The notes beneath the pieces are model-generated. The model was not told the DNA's origin and ran no database searches. It was given only the letters and a program-made list of their open reading frames with translations. Both the position numbers and the translations under genes were made by a program. A stretch of 64,000 bases of DNA from Nonomuraea montanisoli (lineage in GTDB: Bacteria > Actinomycetota > Actinomycetes > Streptosporangiales > Streptosporangiaceae): the NCBI RefSeq assembly GCF_013363975.1, contig NZ_JABWGN010000007.1, positions 62,001 through 126,000 on the forward strand, given 5' to 3'. Below, one piece after another: positions 1 to 7,833 of this stretch (position 1 is the stretch's first letter; every line of letters begins with the position of its first letter).

Positions 1-44
1 GCGGCGGTGGCCTGGTCGATGAGGGCGGTCGCTGAGGGGGTCAC
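1..44 (-). CDS. 5' end of an unidentified gene of the integrated element (partial)
   Basis: A GTG codon at 42-44 on the minus strand is preceded by a good ribosome binding site (GGAAGGA, about seven bases upstream). It opens a frame that runs off the left edge (Val-Thr-Pro-Ser-Ala-Thr-Ala...). It follows the primase gene in the same direction, so it should be the next gene of the same leftward operon. Only about 14 residues are visible, so no function can be given. In related elements this position often holds an endonuclease, terminase or transfer gene. Confidence 0.4.
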   Translation of the reverse strand, partial: MTPSATALIDQATA

Positions 45-62
45 AATGGGTCCTTCCGGTTG

Positions 63-132
63 TTTCCGCTGGTCAGGCGGGGTGTGTAGGGTCCTCTTGG
101 TCTTTCCGCTGGTCAGAGGGGGTGTGTAGGGT
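63..132. repeat. pair of about 30-bp direct repeats, 40-bp period
   Basis: Two near-identical copies lie at 63-92 and 103-132. Each begins tttccgctggtcag and ends gggtgtgtagggt, with one or two differences between them. A third partial echo of the tttccg motif follows at about 143. They sit in the gap between the end of the primase gene and the next leftward gene of the element. Direct repeats beside a replication gene could be iterons or an operator; which one cannot be told from sequence alone. Confidence 0.55.
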
Positions 133-226
133 GGTGCAGGGTTTTCCGAAAGTCGCCACGCGCGCGCCCATGGGGGATTAACGGGGAACCCTGCATGACC
201 CTGCACTTCCACAGGTCAGCGCGTTC

Positions 227-2671
227 CTAGCCGTCATCGGCCATCAGCACCAAGCCCCGATAGGTGAACCCACCGGACCCGCGCTTCTTCTCGTGCCCGC
301 GCTGCCCCATCGACTCGGCGAACGCCTTCTCCGAGCCCGGGTCCTCGCCGTTCACGTAGCACCACTGCGTCCAGGCCGTGAACAGCTCGCGCGCCTTCAC
401 GTGGCTGTGCGGGTTCTTCATCGTGCGCTCGTCGAGGAAGCGGCCCAGCGCGTCGCTGTCGGCCTGGTACGCCTCGGTGCGCCGGCGTACGGCGTCGGGC
501 GGGTTGAGCCCCTGCTGCTGGTAGTCGAGCCACCCCTGGTAGGCCCAGGCGATCACTGTGGGGGCGGCGGCCTTCAGCCGGTCCGGTAGGCCGTTGTCCT
601 GCTCGCTGGCTGGGATCACGACGTCGAACGGGACGACGAGGAGGCGGCGCCAGACGGCCGGGTCGTCGCCGGACACGGCGGGCAGGTGGTTCGTGAGCAT
701 GATCAGGGTGTGGGACGGCAAGAACGTGATGGGGTTCTTGTGCATCAAGTTCGCCTCGATGGGGTCGCCGCCGACGAGCCGCTTCATCGTGGCCTCGGCG
801 AAGCGCCTGCCCTTCTCCGTCTCGGAGCAGAACACCAGGCGGGCACCCCGTAACCGCATCTTGAACGCGCCGTGCCGCTCGTGCTTGGACTCCATGAGCA
901 TCGCGGGGTCGATCTCGATGGCGTAGTCACCGAACGCGGCCATGAGCGCATCGCGGGTGGTGCCCTTGCCGTTCGCGCCGGTGCCGGTGAAGATCAGCAT
1001 CACGTGCTCGGTGACCTTGCCGAGCATCGCGTAGCCGAAGACGCGCTGCACGAACGCGCGCACCTCGGGGTCGGGCAGGATGCGGGCGAGGAACGCGGCC
1101 CACTCGCTGCCGTGGTCGGGCCTGGGCGCGGCGCCGGCGACCTTGGTGATCAGGTCGGCGCGGTTGTTCGGCCGGACGGTGCCGGTCTCCAGGTCGAGGG
1201 TGCCGCCGGGGGTGTTGAACAGGTACGGGTCGGCGTCCAGGGCACTGGAGGCGGTCGAGATGGGCGGGAGCGCGGCGGCGAACTTCAGCATGCCCTCGGC
1301 GCCGGAGGCGTTCTCGGCCTTGCGGGCGTCCTTGAGCAGGTCGTCGCGGTCCTGCCCCTTGAGGGTGATGGCCTCGGACAGCGCGTTCTTGGTGGTGGCG
1401 ACGGCCGCCTGGAGGTCGGCGCGCTGGTCGTCGGCGGCCCACCGGGTGCCGTCCCAGCGGTGCCAACCGATGCCGTGGACGTAGCGCAGCTGCTCGGCGT
1501 GCTCGGCGACGAACCGCTCGGCCATGCGCAGGTGTCCGCGATGCTGGGTGCCCGGGCCGGCCGCGGGGGCGGGGTGGAGCTGGTGGACGGTGGCGAGGTT
1601 GCCGTCGACGGTGGGCGCGATCAGGTCGCGCGGGTCGTCCTGGTCGGCGCGGCGGCCGTACCCCTGCCCGGCGAGGTCCTTGGCGGCGGAGCTGATGGCG
1701 GCCGGGCTGGTCGAGCCCTGGGTGAGCAGGGTGTAGGCGCCGAACTTGTCGTACGGCCTCTCGGCCTCGAACTCTGTGCTCGTGCTGAAGACGTACAGGT
1801 TGTCCATGCCGCCGCGGCCGGTCGTCGCCGAGATGCCGCGTGCCTTGCCGGGCCTGCGCCAGTAGGAGGTGCCGGCCGTGTCGGTGTGGACCCGCGTCCA
1901 GCCGCGCACGCCGATGATGTCGTCCCACGTGGCGCGCTCGTTGAAGTCGTCGCCCGGCCGCACGCTTCCGTCGTCGTCGACGCGGGCGGGCTGGGTGAAG
2001 GGCAGGGCCTCGACGGGCTGCTCGTCGGCGGGCATCTGGTCGAGGGCGCCCGCCAGGTGGTGGAGCGCGTCGCGCTCGGCCGGGGTGATGGTGGCGATGG
2101 TGGCGAACCCGCCACTGATGAGCGTCCAGGCGGCGCCGCTCGGGTGGGTGCGGCCGGCGGACGGGGCGACGACGACGAACCCGCCTTCGCCGCGCGTCTC
2201 GATGAGAACCTTGATCTTCTCCTTGGGGTTCTCGGCGAGCTCCTCGGCGGTGGCGGGCCGGGAGGCGAGCTTGGCGTTCCCCGCCACGTCGCCGTCGACG
2301 CGGTACAGCACGTGGATCCCGCCCGATGGCGTCTGTTCGGCGTAGCCGGTCGTCACCTTGCGCCAGAGGTCCCCGAGCCCGGACGCGTCCGCAATCTCGG
2401 AGAACTCCTTGGCGACGTCCTCGGCGATGGCGCGGCCCTCGAACTCCAGCATCTCCAGGTTGCCGGAGACGGCGCCGGTGACCACGCCCATGCCGTCGTA
2501 CCGGCCGCCGCCGAACCAGGTGTCGACCTGGTCGAGGGTGGACGGGCGGGTCTGGTATGCCTTCCAGGAGGGGCCGTCCGGCCAGGGCTGCTTGGTGCCC
2601 GTGGCGGCGGCGGGGATGACGCACAGGCCGGCGGCGTGAGCGTCGCGGGCGGCGTCGTGCAGGTGGTTCAC
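227..2671 (-). CDS. bifunctional primase-polymerase / D5-type SF3 helicase of an integrated element
   Basis: This 814-residue protein is probably the replication initiator of the element. The first ~215 residues look like a prim-pol domain (N-terminal DAAxxxHxAGLCVIP and the TPSGGIHVLY segment). A middle linker leads to a D5_N/SF3 helicase domain with Walker A GTGANGKGT near residue 564, followed by an acidic SETEKG strand and the TNHLP sensor motif. A C-terminal winged-helix-like region ends the protein. The start is GTG behind a GAG-type ribosome site. Prim-pol/D5 fusions are typical of phages, phage satellites and some integrative plasmids. It reads away from the integrase, in the same direction as the two small HTH genes upstream, and is probably co-transcribed with them. 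Confidence 0.9.
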   Translation of the reverse strand: MNHLHDAARDAHAAGLCVIPAAATGTKQPWPDGPSWKAYQTRPSTLDQVDTWFGGGRYDGMGVVTGAVSGNLEMLEFEGRAIAEDVAKEFSEIADASGLGDLWRKVTTGYAEQTPSGGIHVLYRVDGDVAGNAKLASRPATAEELAENPKEKIKVLIETRGEGGFVVVAPSAGRTHPSGAAWTLISGGFATIATITPAERDALHHLAGALDQMPADEQPVEALPFTQPARVDDDGSVRPGDDFNERATWDDIIGVRGWTRVHTDTAGTSYWRRPGKARGISATTGRGGMDNLYVFSTSTEFEAERPYDKFGAYTLLTQGSTSPAAISSAAKDLAGQGYGRRADQDDPRDLIAPTVDGNLATVHQLHPAPAAGPGTQHRGHLRMAERFVAEHAEQLRYVHGIGWHRWDGTRWAADDQRADLQAAVATTKNALSEAITLKGQDRDDLLKDARKAENASGAEGMLKFAAALPPISTASSALDADPYLFNTPGGTLDLETGTVRPNNRADLITKVAGAAPRPDHGSEWAAFLARILPDPEVRAFVQRVFGYAMLGKVTEHVMLIFTGTGANGKGTTRDALMAAFGDYAIEIDPAMLMESKHERHGAFKMRLRGARLVFCSETEKGRRFAEATMKRLVGGDPIEANLMHKNPITFLPSHTLIMLTNHLPAVSGDDPAVWRRLLVVPFDVVIPASEQDNGLPDRLKAAAPTVIAWAYQGWLDYQQQGLNPPDAVRRRTEAYQADSDALGRFLDERTMKNPHSHVKARELFTAWTQWCYVNGEDPGSEKAFAESMGQRGHEKKRGSGGFTYRGLVLMADDG

Positions 2672-2801
2672 GCGTGCTCCTGTGCGTGCCCCCGGCGCGC
2701 TACCATCGCGGTAGACACGCTGAGGGGCGTGAGGCTTGGGACGGGTTCGCGGATGGTCGCCGCGGGCCCGTTCGGCTTTTCAGGGGTCATGAGGGCTCGG
2801 A

Positions 2802-3098
2802 TCAACCGCATTGGATGTCCGGTCGGGCGTCGGCCACCTGGAGAGATGCGGCCGGATGGCACACAGATGGCACCGATTCGGCGCCCGGGTCCGCGGTCGG
2901 GGGGTAGAGGAGCTGCACCAAGTCGTGGGTCGGGATGCGGATCTTCCGACCGAGGCGGAGCGCTCGGGTAGGCCACTCGCCACGGCGGATGAGGTCGTAG
3001 GCGAGCCAGGCGGAGACGTCGAGGACGGACGCGGCCGTCTCGACGTTGGTGGTGGGACCGAGCGCCTTGATCGCGTCCTTCGTCCACGGGCCGGTCAT
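2802..3098 (-). CDS. small helix-turn-helix protein of the integrated element
   Basis: A 98-residue protein whose first ~65 residues contain a predicted winged HTH: an alanine-rich helix (VETAASVLDVS), a turn (AWLAYDLIRRGEWP) and a basic strand (ALRLGRKIRIP). This is the pattern of excisionase/AlpA/MerR-like DNA binders. Its start overlaps the stop of the next HTH gene upstream by an ATGA junction, so the two are translationally coupled. About 130 bases without a visible gene separate it from the primase. The likely role is control of excision or of the early operon, by analogy with satellites and integrative plasmids; this has not been shown. Confidence 0.7.
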   Translation of the reverse strand: MTGPWTKDAIKALGPTTNVETAASVLDVSAWLAYDLIRRGEWPTRALRLGRKIRIPTHDLVQLLYPPTADPGAESVPSVCHPAASLQVADARPDIQCG

Positions 3099-3322
3099 GC
3101 GGCGCCCTGTGCAGTCGCGAGGTCCAGGGCGCGGTGGAGGTCGGCGGTCACAACCCGGTAGGTCGAACCGACTCGGATGAGCTTGCAGGGGTAACGCCCC
3201 TCCTTGGCGAGGGTGTAGCCAGTGCTGCGGCCGATGCCGAAGACCCGGTTGCCCGTGGCGAGGTCCACGGTCGGGGGGAGGGAGAGGATCTCCTCGCGAG
3301 ACATCGGGAGGGCTGCGGGCAT
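3095..3322 (-). CDS. excisionase-like helix-turn-helix protein
   Basis: About 75 residues. The core (TVDLATGNRVFGIGRSTGYTLAKEG followed by YPCKLIRVGSTYRVV) is a standard excisionase/MerR-type HTH with a basic wing. The ATG at 3320-3322 is preferred because a GGAGG site lies six bases upstream; an upstream TTG and ATG remain possible. It is the first gene of the leftward operon (xis-like, HTH, primase) and is divergent from the XRE regulator. Xis proteins bend DNA at attachment sites and direct the integrase towards excision. The assignment rests on size, fold and context. Confidence 0.7.
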   Translation of the reverse strand: MPAALPMSREEILSLPPTVDLATGNRVFGIGRSTGYTLAKEGRYPCKLIRVGSTYRVVTADLHRALDLATAQGAA

Positions 3323-3343
3323 GATGTCCTCCATGTCGCTATG

Positions 3344-3375
3344 GATGATCAACTTGTCATATCTACATGATCATC
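3344..3375. promoter_or_regulatory. candidate operator between divergent early genes of the element
   Basis: An inverted repeat GATGATCA / TGATCATC with 16 bases between the arms (3344-3351 and 3368-3375) lies in the ~130-bp gap between the leftward excisionase-like gene and the rightward XRE regulator. The gap is visibly AT-richer than its surroundings. A TACCGT hexamer ends seven bases before the ATG of the XRE gene and could be a -10 element for a leaderless transcript. The XRE protein is the natural candidate to bind here. Confidence 0.4.
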
Positions 3376-3452
3376 ATGCGTATAGATCGGCACTGGCTAG
3401 AGGGTAGTGGCACCTGCTAGCACTAATCAACCCTGCGCGCTACCGTGTCGAT

Positions 3453-4151
3453 ATGCACTCCAAGCTGAGCGATGTGGTGGCTAGCCGGGTTCGGACATAC
3501 CGCGAGCGGAAGGGGCTCACCCGGGAAGAACTGGCCGCGAGGTGCAGCAAGCTGCACCTGCCGCTGACCGCCGCGGCCATCACGAACATCGAGACAGGCC
3601 GACGCAACGCGGAAACCGGCGCGCGCCGCCGAGACGTGACCGTCGACGAACTGGTGGTCCTGGCCAAGGCGCTCGGCGTGCCGCCGATCCTCCTGCTCTA
3701 CCCCGTCGGAGAGACGGACCTCGTCGAGGTGCTCCCGGGCCGCAAGCAAGGCACATGGCAGGCGGTGAAGTGGTTCACCGGCGAGGAGCCTCTGGGCACG
3801 TACTTCGAGGACGACGGCAAATGGGCCGTGACCAGCCCGGACATGGACGACTGGGAGAAGGGCGCCGCCCCCGTCGACGACTACCGCTGGCACGACCGAC
3901 GCGTCAAGGACTGGAACGAGGCCAACGACGCGGCACGGGCAGCTCGGCGCGCTGCTGAGGTTGCGCAAGACGATGACGAGCGCAAGATGCACCTGCGTGC
4001 CGCACTCCGAGCGGAGAGAGATCTCTCCGTCGCAGAGGAGCTGTTGAGGGACCACCGCCTGAACATGCGGCGGCGCAACGTCACGCCGCCGGAGCTCAAC
4101 GACGTCCTCGCCCATGTCGATGGGCCGGTCACCCGCAAGGAGTCGACGTGA
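3453..4151 (+). CDS. XRE-family transcriptional regulator of the element
   Basis: A 232-residue protein. Residues 5-80 form a Cro/C1-type HTH (RVRTYRERKGLTREELAARC ... ITNIETGRR ... VDELVVLAKALGV). The C-terminal half is charged, helical and not recognised. It overlaps the integrase start by a GTGA junction, so regulator and integrase are coupled and expressed together. It is divergent from the excisionase/primase operon. This is the arrangement of a lysogeny-type master repressor (Stl/C1-like) that silences the replication side. Whether it responds to a helper-phage protein or to DNA damage cannot be seen. Confidence 0.85.
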   Translation: MHSKLSDVVASRVRTYRERKGLTREELAARCSKLHLPLTAAAITNIETGRRNAETGARRRDVTVDELVVLAKALGVPPILLLYPVGETDLVEVLPGRKQGTWQAVKWFTGEEPLGTYFEDDGKWAVTSPDMDDWEKGAAPVDDYRWHDRRVKDWNEANDAARAARRAAEVAQDDDERKMHLRAALRAERDLSVAEELLRDHRLNMRRRNVTPPELNDVLAHVDGPVTRKEST

Positions 4152-5581
4152 AGCCATACAAGGCGTGCTCGTGCCGCGACCCCAAAACCGGGCGCCTGCT
4201 CGGCAACCGGTGCCCCGACATCAAGCTCCAGGTGGTCGACAAGAAGACCAACCGCACCACAGAGCGATGGAACCCCAAGCACGGCGCCTGGTACGGACGG
4301 TATGAGGCCCCGCGCACCGCGGACGGGAAGCGCCGGCAACCGCGCGTCGGCCCCTTCGCCACGGAGAAGGAGTGCCTGGCGGCGCTCGCCGAGGCGCAAG
4401 GCCAGGTAACCCGCGGTGAGCACGTAGACGACCGGAACCTGAAGGTCGGCGACTACCTCACCGACTACCTCAACGGCCGCCAGGCCGTCGAGGACGACCT
4501 GGCCAAGAGCACCATCGAGAGCTACCGCGAAGCCATCGACCTCTACTTCAAGCCTGGTCTCGGCCACCTACGCCTCGTTGATCTGCGCGACCACCACATC
4601 CGTGATGTGTACGCGGCCATGCGGAAGATCAACCGTCCCGAGGCCGATGAAGACGTCTCCGACCTGATGCGGCGACTGATCGCCGCGCGCGCCAAGCGGC
4701 ATGGCCGGCGCTACTCCACTCGACCGCTCACCCCGGCCCGGATCAAGCGAATGCACGCCGTGCTGTCGAAGGCGCTCAACGACGCCGTGCGGTCCGGCAA
4801 GCTCACCCGCAACCCGGCCGCGGTCGTCACCTTCGGCAAGCAGCGCCGAACCAAGCCCCTGCTGTGGACAGCCGAGCGCGTCGAGCGCTGGCAGGAGACG
4901 GGCAAGACGCCGGCCCGGGTGATGGTGTGGACACAGCACCAGTGCGGCGCCTTCCTCGACGCCACCGAAGGCGAATGGCTGCACCCGCTGTTCCAGCTCG
5001 CCGCGTACTGGGGACTGCGCCGCGGCGAGCTGGTCGGCCTGGAGTGGGCGGACGTCAGCCTCGACAACGGGCGCGTGCACATCCGCCAGGCGCAGCCCGA
5101 CGACGAGCTCGACGACACCAAGACCGAGAACTCCGACCGCGTGATCCGGATCGACGAGGAGACCCTGGCGACGCTGAAGGCGTGGCGGGCCCGGCAGGCG
5201 GCCAAGCGGCTGGAGTGGGGAGAGGCGTGGGTCGACTCCGGCCGTGTCTTCACGAAGGAGAACGGCGAGCCGCTGCGGCCGGAGTCGGTCTCCGAGCGGT
5301 TCGGCACCCTCGCGGCCCGGGCCGGCCTGCCGCCGGTCCGCTTCCACGATCTCCGGCACGGCGCGGCCACGATGCTCCTGGCGGCCGGCGTGGACATGAA
5401 GGTCATCTCCGAGACGCTCGGCCACGCGACCGCCGCGTTCACGAGCGATGTGTACGCCTCGGTGGCGGAGGAGCTCCAGGAGCAGGCGGCGGCGGCCATC
5501 GCCGCGTTCGTGCCACGCCGGAAGCGCGCTGCGGCCGTTCGTGCCATCAATGTGCCAACAGAGGCCGGTAGTGATCTCTGA
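4148..5581 (+). CDS. int: tyrosine site-specific integrase targeting tRNA-Ser(GCU)
   Basis: A 477-residue tyrosine recombinase. It has an N-terminal arm-type DNA-binding region, a SAM-like core-binding domain around residues 95-260, and a catalytic domain. The catalytic domain shows the first Arg in LRRGEL (~290), the HDLRHG box (~399), LGH (~425) and the Tyr nucleophile in DVYASV (~435). All catalytic residues are present, so it looks functional. The stop lies 48 bases from the 3' end of tRNA-Ser, the classic position for an integrase that uses the tRNA 3' end as attB. The GTG start overlaps the regulator stop. Confidence 0.95.
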   Translation: MKPYKACSCRDPKTGRLLGNRCPDIKLQVVDKKTNRTTERWNPKHGAWYGRYEAPRTADGKRRQPRVGPFATEKECLAALAEAQGQVTRGEHVDDRNLKVGDYLTDYLNGRQAVEDDLAKSTIESYREAIDLYFKPGLGHLRLVDLRDHHIRDVYAAMRKINRPEADEDVSDLMRRLIAARAKRHGRRYSTRPLTPARIKRMHAVLSKALNDAVRSGKLTRNPAAVVTFGKQRRTKPLLWTAERVERWQETGKTPARVMVWTQHQCGAFLDATEGEWLHPLFQLAAYWGLRRGELVGLEWADVSLDNGRVHIRQAQPDDELDDTKTENSDRVIRIDEETLATLKAWRARQAAKRLEWGEAWVDSGRVFTKENGEPLRPESVSERFGTLAARAGLPPVRFHDLRHGAATMLLAAGVDMKVISETLGHATAAFTSDVYASVAEELQEQAAAAIAAFVPRRKRAAAVRAINVPTEAGSDL

Positions 5582-5590
5582 AACGACGAA

Positions 5591-5618
5591 GGGAGTCCGC
5601 ACTTTCGTGCGAACTCCC
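5591..5618. terminator. stem-loop after the integrase, between it and tRNA-Ser
   Basis: Twelve-base arms (gggagtccgcac / gtgcgaactccc, one mismatch) close a four-base TTTC loop ten bases after the integrase stop. There is no clear U-run, as is common in high-GC actinobacteria. It can end the integrase transcript on the plus strand and the tRNA transcript on the minus strand. Because it sits in the attachment region, it may also be part of the integrase-binding arm. Confidence 0.6.
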
Positions 5619-5629
5619 TGGTCAAGAGC

Positions 5630-5717
5630 GGAGGATCGGGGATTTGAACCCCGGATGGTGTTGCCACCAAACCGCATTAGCAGTGCGGCGCCATAGACCT
5701 GACTAGGCGAATCCTCC
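5630..5717 (-). tRNA. tRNA-Ser(GCU)
   Basis: An 88-base class II tRNA. The acceptor stem is GGAGGAT pairing with ATCCTCC, the anticodon arm carries CTGCTAATG (anticodon GCU), there is a long variable arm as expected for serine, and the T-arm reads GGGTTCAAATCCC. No CCA is encoded. Its 3' half faces the integrase and is the presumed attachment site, so the tRNA is kept intact by the right junction of the element. No second copy of the 3' end is seen further left in the window, so the other junction lies outside. Confidence 0.95.
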
Positions 5718-5821
5718 TGGAAGCCAAGCGGCTCAGGACAGCGTACCGGCCTTCTGGCGAGGCGGCAAAGCGGTTGGCCCGCGAGCCTTCCCGCCGGCCC
5801 CCCGATGCGCCCCCGAAGTCG

Positions 5822-5856
5822 TTATCCACAAGCTGTGGACAGTGGCCTGTGGATGG
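5822..5856. promoter_or_regulatory. cluster of three DnaA-box-like sequences
   Basis: A perfect TTATCCACA at 5822-5830 is followed by two inverted, less exact copies (TGTGGACAG at 5834 and TGTGGATGG at 5848). They sit between tRNA-Ser and the end of the YceI gene. The first matches the canonical DnaA box exactly, and the spacing is tight. Neither dnaA, dnaN nor any other origin gene is near, so this would be a DnaA titration or regulatory site at most. Chance occurrence cannot be excluded. Confidence 0.35.
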
Positions 5857-5899
5857 AGCCCGCCCGGGTCGTCAGGGCGGGCCTACCATGGGAAACGCC

Positions 5900-6463
5900 T
5901 CAGGCGGCCGGGTTGGCCTCGCCCTCGATCTCGATCTTGACCTTCTTGCCCACCAGCACGCCGCCGGTCTCCAGAGCCTGGTTCCAGGTCAGGCCGAACG
6001 CCTCGCGGTCGATCTCCGTGGTGATGGAGAAGCCCCACACCGCCTGGCCCCACGGGTTGGTGCCGGCGCCGCCGTACTCGACCTTGAGCTCGACCGCCTG
6101 CGTGACGTCGCGGATCGTGAGGTCGCCGACGACCGTGAACTCGTCGTCCGACTGATGCACGACGCGGGTGCTGCGGAAGGTGATCTGCGGGAACTTGTCG
6201 GTGGCGAGGAAGTCGTCGCTGCGCAGGTGGCCGTCGCGGTCGGCGACGCCCGTGTTGATGCTGGCGGTCTGGATGGTGAGCTCGGCGGCCGACTCGAGCG
6301 GGTTCTCGGCGATCGTGACCGAGCCGCTGAACTCGCCGAACGTGCCGCGCACCTTGCTGACCATCATGTGCTTGGTCACGAAGCCGATGGTGGTGTGGGC
6401 GGCGTCGAGGTTGTAGGTGCCGGGGGCGGGGATGGTCAGGTTCTCCCAGGTACGGGTGCTCAT
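5900..6463 (-). CDS. YceI family protein
   Basis: A 187-residue lipocalin-like beta-barrel of the YceI family. It has the family opening (GTYNLDAAHTTIGFVTKHMM), the SASINTGVxxRDxHLRSxDF segment at ~65-85, the FPxITFRS strand and the C-terminal EIDREAFGLTWN block. YceI proteins bind polyisoprenoid or similar amphiphilic ligands and are often stress- or acid-induced. No signal peptide is seen, so this copy is probably cytoplasmic, as in many actinobacteria. It is divergent from a MarR gene that is its likely regulator. Confidence 0.93.
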   Translation of the reverse strand: MSTRTWENLTIPAPGTYNLDAAHTTIGFVTKHMMVSKVRGTFGEFSGSVTIAENPLESAAELTIQTASINTGVADRDGHLRSDDFLATDKFPQITFRSTRVVHQSDDEFTVVGDLTIRDVTQAVELKVEYGGAGTNPWGQAVWGFSITTEIDREAFGLTWNQALETGGVLVGKKVKIEIEGEANPAA

Positions 6464-6519
6464 GGGGTCCTCCAGGCGAAGCTTGTCTTGCGGATATTTG
6501 CGTTAACAAAGGTCTACAG

Positions 6520-6533
6520 GAGGAATATTCCTC
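6520..6533. promoter_or_regulatory. 14-bp perfect palindrome, candidate MarR operator
   Basis: The sequence gaggaatattcctc at 6520-6533 reads identically on both strands. It lies midway in the 94-base gap between the divergent YceI and MarR genes, in an AT-rich stretch. MarR dimers bind palindromes in exactly such positions and usually repress both sides, which makes this a good candidate site. Confidence 0.5.
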
Positions 6534-6557
6534 ACGTCAACTAACGTCGGCTAGAGT

Positions 6558-7130
6558 GTGAACGTGAACCCTCTCGACGACCCTCGACTCACCGCCATGG
6601 GACTGCTGGCCGAGGTGCACGCAGGCCTGATCGCCCGCATGCAGCCCGTGCTGAGCGCGTCCGGGTTGTCGGACATCGACTTCGAGACGGTGCTGCGCCT
6701 GGGCCGCTCGCCCGGCCAGCGGCTGCGCATGACCGACCTCGCCGCCCAGACCGGCCTGTCGACCAGCGGCGTCACCAGAGTGGTCGACCGTTTGGAACGT
6801 GACGGCCTGGTCGAACGGGTGGCCTGTTCCTCCGACCGGCGCGCCTCCTACGCGGCCCTCACCGACGCGGGCCGGGAGCGGCTGGAGGCGGTGCTGCCGT
6901 TGCACCTGCGCGACATCGAGAGCTGTTTCACCGGCCTGCTCTCCGACGACGAGCTGACGGCGTTCCTCGCCACCCTGCGCAAGATCCGCGACGTCGTACG
7001 TCCCTGCGCGACAGCCGGGACAGCGACAGCCGGGGCAGCGACGGCCGGGGCAGCGGCGGCCGGGGCGGCTACGGCGCGGACGGGGGGTGGGCCTCACAAA
7101 CAGGTGCCACCGCAGGGTCCGCCACGCTGA
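6558..7130 (+). CDS. MarR family transcriptional regulator
   Basis: A 190-residue winged-helix protein. The wHTH (RMTDLAAQTGLSTSGVTRVVDRLERDGLVER) is at ~55-85 and the wing (SSDRRASYAALTDAGRERL) at ~90-110. The last ~45 residues are a low-complexity Ala/Gly/Thr repeat (six-residue periodicity) encoded by a short tandem repeat, so the true C-terminus of the fold is near residue 155. A TAGAGT hexamer just before the first GTG suggests a leaderless mRNA starting at the second GTG (6564). The 3' end overlaps the convergent sigma-factor gene by 62 bases. Likely controls the divergent YceI gene. Confidence 0.88.
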   Translation: MNVNPLDDPRLTAMGLLAEVHAGLIARMQPVLSASGLSDIDFETVLRLGRSPGQRLRMTDLAAQTGLSTSGVTRVVDRLERDGLVERVACSSDRRASYAALTDAGRERLEAVLPLHLRDIESCFTGLLSDDELTAFLATLRKIRDVVRPCATAGTATAGAATAGAAAAGAATARTGGGPHKQVPPQGPPR

Positions 7131-7623
7131 TGCCCAGCTCGTTCCTGAGCTTGGCCATGGCGCGCGACACCGTGCTCTTCACCGTGCCGACGCTGATCCC
7201 GAGCGCCCGCGCGACCTCCGGCTCGGTCAGATCCTCGTAGTACCGCAACACGATCGCGGCCCGCATGCGTTCGGGCAGCCTGTCCAGCGCCCTCTCCAGC
7301 CGCTCGTGGACCTCCCCGTAGGCCCCATGGGAGTCGTGCGGCTCCACCGCCACCTCGGGCAGCTCGTCCGAGGGGTACTCCTCGACCTTGCGCCGCCGCC
7401 ACTGCGAGATGTTGATGTTCACCATGGCCCGCCTGACGTAGCCGTCGAGCGAGCCGCGGTCCTCGATGCGCTCCCAGGCCAGGTACGTCCGGGTGAGCGC
7501 GTTCTGCAGCAGGTCCTCGGCGTCCAGCGGGTGCCCGGTGAGCTGGTGGGCGGTGCGCAGCAGGGAAGGTCCGCGGGCGCGCACGTACTCGCGGAACTCC
7601 TCTTCGCCCTCGATGATCGGCAT
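7069..7623 (-). CDS. SigE-family RNA polymerase sigma factor (ECF)
   Basis: A 184-residue ECF sigma factor of the actinobacterial SigE group. Region 2 contains GHPLDAEDLLQNALTRTYLAWERI and the DGYVRRAMVNINISQWRRRK block. Region 4 contains LPERMRAAIVLRYYEDLTEPEVARALGI followed by VGTVKSTVSRAMAKLR. The ATG at 7621-7623 gives the usual family length. It is divergent from the DPBB/MauE-like pair. This sigma group commonly lacks a classical anti-sigma, and none is seen. Its target is not visible, but the adjacent divergent operon is the simplest guess. Confidence 0.92.
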   Translation of the reverse strand: MPIIEGEEEFREYVRARGPSLLRTAHQLTGHPLDAEDLLQNALTRTYLAWERIEDRGSLDGYVRRAMVNINISQWRRRKVEEYPSDELPEVAVEPHDSHGAYGEVHERLERALDRLPERMRAAIVLRYYEDLTEPEVARALGISVGTVKSTVSRAMAKLRNELGISVADPAVAPVCEAHPPSAP

Positions 7624-7833
7624 CGTGGTCAGAATCGCAGCCGAACGCGCTGTTCGGGCTGAACCGGAACCCAGGATTCGGCCCGCCGACGACAAAGGTC
7701 CGTCTAGGTCGGTGGCGGTTTGTACGACGACGGGTGCCATCTCCTTCACCGTGAGTGCGTAAATTGCTCCCTTATGCGGTGTCACCCCCACACGACCGGC
7801 CACGACGTGTGAACCTAGAGGCGACGAGGAGGG

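Noticed and set aside
872..2971. A 699-codon plus-strand frame across the primase gene
   Set aside because: Gly/Val/Ala/Arg-rich shadow of the prim-pol/helicase gene, which has clear motifs on the minus strand.
5822..5856. DnaA boxes as a replication origin
   Set aside because: Only one perfect box, no AT-rich unwinding region and no dnaA/dnaN neighbours.
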